Origin: Bradyrhizobium sp. BRP22
Lineage (GTDB): Bacteria; Pseudomonadota; Alphaproteobacteria; Rhizobiales; Xanthobacteraceae
Reading direction: 5' to 3'
DNA: 64,000 bases
Assembly: GCF_020194175.1 (NCBI RefSeq)
Contig: NZ_JADYVX010000003.1
Location: forward strand, 124,001-188,000
Within the stretch, counting starts at the first letter, position 1. Each line of letters starts with the position of its first letter. The position numbers and the translations under genes are program-made. The notes beneath the pieces were generated by a model, which did not search any database, was not told the DNA's origin, and worked only from the letters and a program-made list of their open reading frames with translations. This document shows positions 60,264 through 64,000 of the stretch, one piece after another.

Positions 60264-61262
60264 TCAGCCGCTGTCGCGCAGCACCAGCTCGAAGCCGAGA
60301 TCGATGCGGCGTTCGCCGCCGCGCTCGAGCGTCAGTGTCGCCGCGGTGCGGCCGATCGCATCGCCGTGGACACTGATGGTGCTGAGGCTTGGCGAGATCA
60401 GCCGGCCCATCTCGAGATCACCGAGGCCGATGACCGCGACCGGCTGTGCCGAGGCCGGGCCGTCGCGCAACAGTCCGGCCTTGCGCAGGCCAGCCATGAA
60501 GCCGATCGCATGGGCGTCGTTGGCGGCGAACACGGCATCGACGCCGGGCAGGTTCGCATGCGCGGCGACGCTGCCCGACGCGTTGCGTTCGAGGATCAGC
60601 CGCCGCGGCGGCCGCAACCCGGATGCCAACGCGTGGTCGTGGAAGCCGAGCCATCGCCGCGTGCCACGCGGGTCGTCGCCGCCGATGAAGGCGAGGTGCT
60701 GACGGCCCTGTGCGATGAAGTGGCGTGCGACGGCGACACCGGCTTCGTAATTGTCGAATCCGGCAACGGCATCGATCGGATCGATCGGCAGCTCCCAGGT
60801 CTCGACGATCGGAATACGCGCGTGACGCAGCAGGCGCTTGCCATCCTCGGTCGCCGGCGAGCCGACCATGATGATCGCTTCCGGCCGCCGCGACAGTAGC
60901 GCCGCGAGCATGCGGTCCTCGCGCGCAGCGTCGTAGCGCGACTGTGCGAGGATCACGGAATAGCCGAGCGGCTCAAGCTTGTCGGAAAGGCCCTGCACCG
61001 TGTCGGCAAAGATCGAGTTCGCGATCGTCGGCACCAGGACACCGACCGAATTGGTCTTCGCGCTCGCCAGCGCTCCCGCGACCAGATTGGGCACATAGCC
61101 GAGTTCCCGCATCGCCTTCTCGACCCTGGCGCGGGTCTCCGGCGCGACCAGGTCCGGCAATCGGACCACCCGGCTCACGGTGATCGATGAGACGCCGGCG
61201 CGTTTGGCCACTGCCGACAGCGTCGGGGCGAGCTGGCTGGAACTGGTTTCGGTGTCGGTCAT
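60264..61262 (-). CDS. LacI family transcriptional regulator
   Basis: A 332-residue LacI regulator. The helix-turn-helix is TLSAVAKRAGVSSITVSRVV, followed by a hinge helix and a periplasmic-binding-like domain with TNSVGVLVPTIANSIFADTV and VDAVFAANDAHAIGFMAGL. The start is the ATG at 61262 (MTDTETSS); the frame continues upstream through the operators but is not family-like. It is divergent from the oxygenase gene across an operator array and probably represses both. Confidence 0.9.
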   Translation of the reverse strand: MTDTETSSSQLAPTLSAVAKRAGVSSITVSRVVRLPDLVAPETRARVEKAMRELGYVPNLVAGALASAKTNSVGVLVPTIANSIFADTVQGLSDKLEPLGYSVILAQSRYDAAREDRMLAALLSRRPEAIIMVGSPATEDGKRLLRHARIPIVETWELPIDPIDAVAGFDNYEAGVAVARHFIAQGRQHLAFIGGDDPRGTRRWLGFHDHALASGLRPPRRLILERNASGSVAAHANLPGVDAVFAANDAHAIGFMAGLRKAGLLRDGPASAQPVAVIGLGDLEMGRLISPSLSTISVHGDAIGRTAATLTLERGGERRIDLGFELVLRDSG

Positions 61263-61315
61263 TCGGAACTCATGATGACGGCGAATCTGCACGATTCCGG
61301 ATTGCGTATCCACTG

Positions 61316-61371
61316 TGACAGCGCTAGCATTGCTTATGATAGCGCTGTCATCAGAAATGATAGCGCTAGCA
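61316..61371. promoter_or_regulatory. array of three LacI-type operators at 21-bp spacing
   Basis: Three copies of a 14-bp palindromic site: TGACAGCGCTAGCA (61316-61329), TGATAGCGCTGTCA (61337-61350) and TGATAGCGCTAGCA (61358-61371). The consensus is TGATAGCGCTATCA with the central CG typical of LacI-family sites. Starts are exactly 21 bp apart, which puts all sites on the same helix face. They lie in the gap between the LacI gene and the oxygenase gene. Confidence 0.85.
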
Positions 61372-61392
61372 TAATAACGGAGGAACCGCTGC

Positions 61393-62265
61393 ATGATTTC
61401 GGACGAAATGGCCCAAGCCTACCGGCGCGACGGGGTGATCGTCGTCCCCGAGGTGCTCGACAAGGATACTCTGGCGCGGGTTCGCACGGTGCTGGCCGAA
61501 CTGGTCGCCGGCGCGTCCAATGTGACCGAGCATACCGACGTCTATGACCTCGAACCCGGCCACACCCCGGACAATCCGCGAGTCCGCCGCATCAAGGCGC
61601 CGCACAAGGTGCACCCGATCTTCGATCAGATCGTGCGCAGCGACCCCGTCATCTCCATCCTCACCAAGCTGATCGGACCCGGCCTGCGCCTGCACGGCTC
61701 CAAGCTCAACATGAAGTCCGCGCAGTACGGATCCCCGGTCGAGTGGCACCAGGACTGGGCGTTCTATCCCCACACCAATGACGACATCCTTGCGATCGGC
61801 GTGCTGCTCGACGATTGCGATCTGGAGAACGGTCCCATGCTGGTGACGCCCGGATCGCATGTCGGCGACACCATGTGGAATCACCACGGCGAGGACGGCT
61901 GCTTCGCCGGTCTGATCGATCCAGACCTGATTCAGGACGAGATCAAGCGCGCGGTGCCCTGCATCGGCAAGGCGGGCAGCATGTCGTTCCATCACGTGCG
62001 CGCGCTGCACGGCTCGGCGACCAACACGTCGAACCGCCCGCGCAACCTGCTGCTCTATGAAGTCGCGGCAAGCGACGCCTGGCCGCTGGCGGGTGTGAAG
62101 GATTTTGCCGAGTTCGACAGCCGTCTGCTCGCCGGCGGTTCGGTGATCGCGCCGCGCATGACCAGCGTTCCGGTGCGCATGCCGCTGCCGCCGCCCAAGC
62201 GCCAGGGCTCGATCTACGAAACGCAGTCGGCGTCGAAGAAGACCTACTTCACGCGCGCAGCCTAG
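61393..62265 (+). CDS. phytanoyl-CoA dioxygenase (PhyH) family protein
   Basis: A 290-residue Fe(II)/2-oxoglutarate oxygenase of the PhyH family. Iron ligands are H119 and D121 (WHQDW) and H206 (HVRALHGS), and an Arg in NRPRNLLLY should bind 2-oxoglutarate. GGAGG lies in the leader. It is under the LacI operator array and is followed by an MHS transporter, so it probably hydroxylates an imported small metabolite such as an N- or O-alkyl compound (inference). Confidence 0.88.
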   Translation: MISDEMAQAYRRDGVIVVPEVLDKDTLARVRTVLAELVAGASNVTEHTDVYDLEPGHTPDNPRVRRIKAPHKVHPIFDQIVRSDPVISILTKLIGPGLRLHGSKLNMKSAQYGSPVEWHQDWAFYPHTNDDILAIGVLLDDCDLENGPMLVTPGSHVGDTMWNHHGEDGCFAGLIDPDLIQDEIKRAVPCIGKAGSMSFHHVRALHGSATNTSNRPRNLLLYEVAASDAWPLAGVKDFAEFDSRLLAGGSVIAPRMTSVPVRMPLPPPKRQGSIYETQSASKKTYFTRAA

Positions 62266-62275
62266 AGAATTCAGA

Positions 62276-62309
62276 CGAAGCCCGCGGGGAGCAAGACCCG
62301 CGGGCTTCG
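62276..62309. terminator. hairpin between the dioxygenase and MHS transporter
   Basis: A perfect 13-bp stem CGAAGCCCGCGGG / CCCGCGGGCTTCG with an 8-base loop, 10 bp after the dioxygenase stop. No T-tract follows. It could reduce transcription into the transporter gene. Confidence 0.45.
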
Positions 62310-62353
62310 CGCTTGTGACGATCAGATAAACAAACCAACAGGGATGGAAACCC

Positions 62354-63703
62354 ATGACCGAGCTCAAGGCCGGCGACGCCGGCCAATCGCGTTTACGTGT
62401 GATCCTTGCTGCGAGCGTCGGCTCCGCGCTCGAATGGTATGACTTCTTCCTCTACGGCACCGCGGCCGCACTGGTGTTCGGCGAGCTGTTCTTCCCGAAG
62501 AGCGATCCCGTCGTCGGAACGCTGCTGGCGTTCCTGACCTTCGGCGTCGGCTTCGTGGTGCGCCCGTTGGGCGGCATCCTGTTCGGTATCATGGGCGATC
62601 GTTATGGCCGCAAGCCGGTCCTGGTCGCAACGCTTCTGATGATCGGCGTCGGCACCACCGCGATCGGCCTGTTGCCGACCTATGCGCAGATCGGGATCTG
62701 GGCACCTCTGCTGCTTGTCGCAATGCGCGTGGTTCAGGGCCTCGGCGCCGGTGCCGAATATGGCGGCGCGGTGATCTATCTCGTGGAGAACGCACCGCGC
62801 CGGCATCGCGGCTTTTGGGGTGGCTTCGCGCCGCTCGGCGTGTCGGTTGGCAATCTGCTTGCCGCCGGCGCCTTCGCGCTTGTGACCATGTTGCCACGCG
62901 AGGCGATGATGAGCTGGGGCTGGCGCCTGCCGTTCCTGGCAAGCTTCCTGTTGATCGTCGTCGGCATCTTCGTCCGCATGCGCGTGGCGGAAACGCCCGT
63001 TTACACCGAGGCGGTCGTCGCGCGCGGCAAGATCGAGCGCAACCCGGCGATGGAGGCGTTGCGCCAGCATCCGCGCAACTTCCTGGTCGTGCTCGGCGCG
63101 CGGATGGCCGAGAACGGGCTCGGCTATTTCTTCCCCGTGTTCGGCCTCAGCTACGTCATCACCACGGTGGGCGTACCGAGATCGGAAGCGCTGAGCGCGC
63201 TGATGCTCGCATTCACCATCGAGCTGTTCGCGATCCTCGGCTTTGCGGCGCTGTCGGATCGCATCGGACGGCGGCCGGTCTATCTGTTCGGCGCGTTGGC
63301 GGGCGTGGCGTTGGCTTTCCCGTTCTTCTGGATGGTCGGGACCAAGGAGTGGATCTGGATCGCGATCGCGTTCATCCTGGCCCGGGCGGTGGTGACGGCC
63401 GCGATGTTCGGACCGCAGGCTGCCTACTTCGCCGAGCTGTTCCCGCCGCAGCGTCGCTTTGCCGGATTCGCGTTTGCGCGCGAGCTCGGCTCGCTGCTCG
63501 CAGGCGGTCCGGCGCCGTTCGTCGCAACGGCACTGGTTGCCGCCTACGGCAGTTGGTGGCCCGTCGCCTGCTACGCGATGTTCCTGTCGCTGTGTACGGT
63601 GATCGCGGTCTGGATCGGGCCCGAGACCTATCGGGAGGATATCGCCGCGGACGAGCCCGTCGTGCAGCACGACTTACCCGTGGCAATGCCGCAGCGGGCC
63701 TGA
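62354..63703 (+). CDS. MFS transporter, metabolite:H+ symporter (MHS) family
   Basis: A 449-residue MFS protein with 12 helices. It shows the MHS opening ASVGSALEWYDFFLYGTAAALVF, the loop 2-3 motif GIMGDRYGRKPVL, and RVVQGLGAGAEYGGAV in helix 4, as in proline/betaine, citrate or shikimate transporters. It lies directly after the dioxygenase gene and probably imports its substrate. Confidence 0.9.
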   Translation: MTELKAGDAGQSRLRVILAASVGSALEWYDFFLYGTAAALVFGELFFPKSDPVVGTLLAFLTFGVGFVVRPLGGILFGIMGDRYGRKPVLVATLLMIGVGTTAIGLLPTYAQIGIWAPLLLVAMRVVQGLGAGAEYGGAVIYLVENAPRRHRGFWGGFAPLGVSVGNLLAAGAFALVTMLPREAMMSWGWRLPFLASFLLIVVGIFVRMRVAETPVYTEAVVARGKIERNPAMEALRQHPRNFLVVLGARMAENGLGYFFPVFGLSYVITTVGVPRSEALSALMLAFTIELFAILGFAALSDRIGRRPVYLFGALAGVALAFPFFWMVGTKEWIWIAIAFILARAVVTAAMFGPQAAYFAELFPPQRRFAGFAFARELGSLLAGGPAPFVATALVAAYGSWWPVACYAMFLSLCTVIAVWIGPETYREDIAADEPVVQHDLPVAMPQRA

Positions 63704-63730
63704 GGGCGGCGCAGCCCCTCCGCGCCCAGT

Positions 63731-63755
63731 CGCCGCTCCGATTCATGGAGCGGCG
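63731..63755. terminator. hairpin after the MHS transporter
   Basis: A perfect 9-bp stem CGCCGCTCC / GGAGCGGCG with a 7-base loop, 28 bp after the transporter stop and upstream of a convergent gene end. It has no strong T-tract on either strand. Confidence 0.4.
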
Positions 63756-63789
63756 ATTGGCCGATGCGATGCCTTTCACAGCGCCGTTG

Positions 63790-64000
63790 CTACGACGGCA
63801 ACGGTTTGCCGGTCTGTTCATTGACGATGTACTCGGCGTACCAGTCAGGCCAGTTCGCATCGTGCTCGCCGCCGTTCCGCTTCTCGTGCTCGCCATGCGC
63901 GGCCGCCGCGCGGCGGAGTGCGCTCGCGAGTTCGCTCGGCGAGGTGAACATCGTGCCGTCCGTGTCCACGCGGCCCGGCAATCGCGCGGTGATCTCCTGG
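63790..64000 (-). CDS. C-terminal end of an unidentified protein (partial at right edge)
   Basis: The minus-strand frame is open from the right edge to a stop at 63790, giving about 69 residues that end HDANWPDWYAEYIVNEQTGKPLPS. The DGTMFTSPSELASALRRAAAAHGEHE segment looks like a compact helical tail found at the end of some small soluble proteins; I cannot name the family. An internal ATG at about 63951 could instead start a very short protein. Identity needs the sequence beyond the edge. Confidence 0.45.
   Translation of the reverse strand, partial: QEITARLPGRVDTDGTMFTSPSELASALRRAAAAHGEHEKRNGGEHDANWPDWYAEYIVNEQTGKPLPS

Overview
The window looks like a chromosome segment of a metabolically versatile alphaproteobacterium, most likely Bradyrhizobium or a close relative. 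The reasons are high-GC codon use, several branched-chain-amino-acid-type (LIV) ABC importers with solute-binding proteins, a coxDE-associated molybdenum hydroxylase, and palindromic intergenic elements of the kind common in Rhizobiales (1871-1975 and 19049-19097). No rRNA, tRNA, CRISPR array, insertion sequence or phage gene was seen. This is catabolic and regulatory chromosome, not a mobile island.

Left part (1-4800, all minus strand): the N-terminal part of an HSL-type esterase running off the left edge, an AraC regulator, and a large LuxR/ATPase (LAL-type) regulator whose stop codon lies inside a palindromic element.

Main cluster (5222-27484, all minus strand, about 20 genes read right to left): solute-binding protein, AraC regulator, LivH, LivM, LivG, a LivF ATPase fused to a Tm-1-like (UPF0261) domain, a TIM-barrel protein of the family that forms the other half of plant Tm-1, a 960-residue flotillin-like protein with long 11-residue repeats, two SRPBCC proteins, and FAD and 2Fe-2S subunits of a molybdenum hydroxylase. 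These are followed by its molybdopterin subunit split into two separately translated ORFs, a MoxR-like ATPase (CoxD), a VWA protein (CoxE), an amidohydrolase, an MBL-fold lactonase, an SMP-30/isochorismatase fusion and an FMN quinone/azo reductase. My inference is a pathway that imports a small carboxylic or heterocyclic compound, hydroxylates it with a molybdenum enzyme and opens the resulting ring. The substrate is unknown. This is the best candidate for an undescribed system.

27.7-36.8 kb: a GntR regulator, a small CxxC protein and a CobW-type GTPase (minus strand, overlapping) lie divergent from a second LIV transporter (livHMGF), a dihydroorotase/hydantoinase-like enzyme, a solute-binding protein and an ACMSD-like amidohydrolase. 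A terminator hairpin separates this block from katG.

36.8-40.1 kb: katG divergent from oxyR. 40.1-47.3 kb: a LysR regulator, MFS transporter, two SDRs, an alpha/beta hydrolase and a Baeyer-Villiger monooxygenase, a likely ketone-to-ester-to-acid plus alcohol route. 47.2-50.0 kb: a frameshifted MarR-like regulator divergent from a dienelactone hydrolase/NTF2 fusion and an SDR.

50.0-60.3 kb: a complete N-methylglutamate-pathway-like set. mgdABCD (sarcosine-oxidase-like, minus) with an XRE-cupin regulator is divergent from mgsABC-gmaS (plus). This is the expected machinery for oxidising methylamine or a related N-methyl amine via gamma-glutamylmethylamide and N-methylglutamate.

60.3-64.0 kb: a LacI regulator divergent from a phytanoyl-CoA-dioxygenase-like oxygenase and an MHS transporter, with three LacI-type operators spaced exactly 21 bp apart, then the C-terminal end of an unidentified gene at the right edge.
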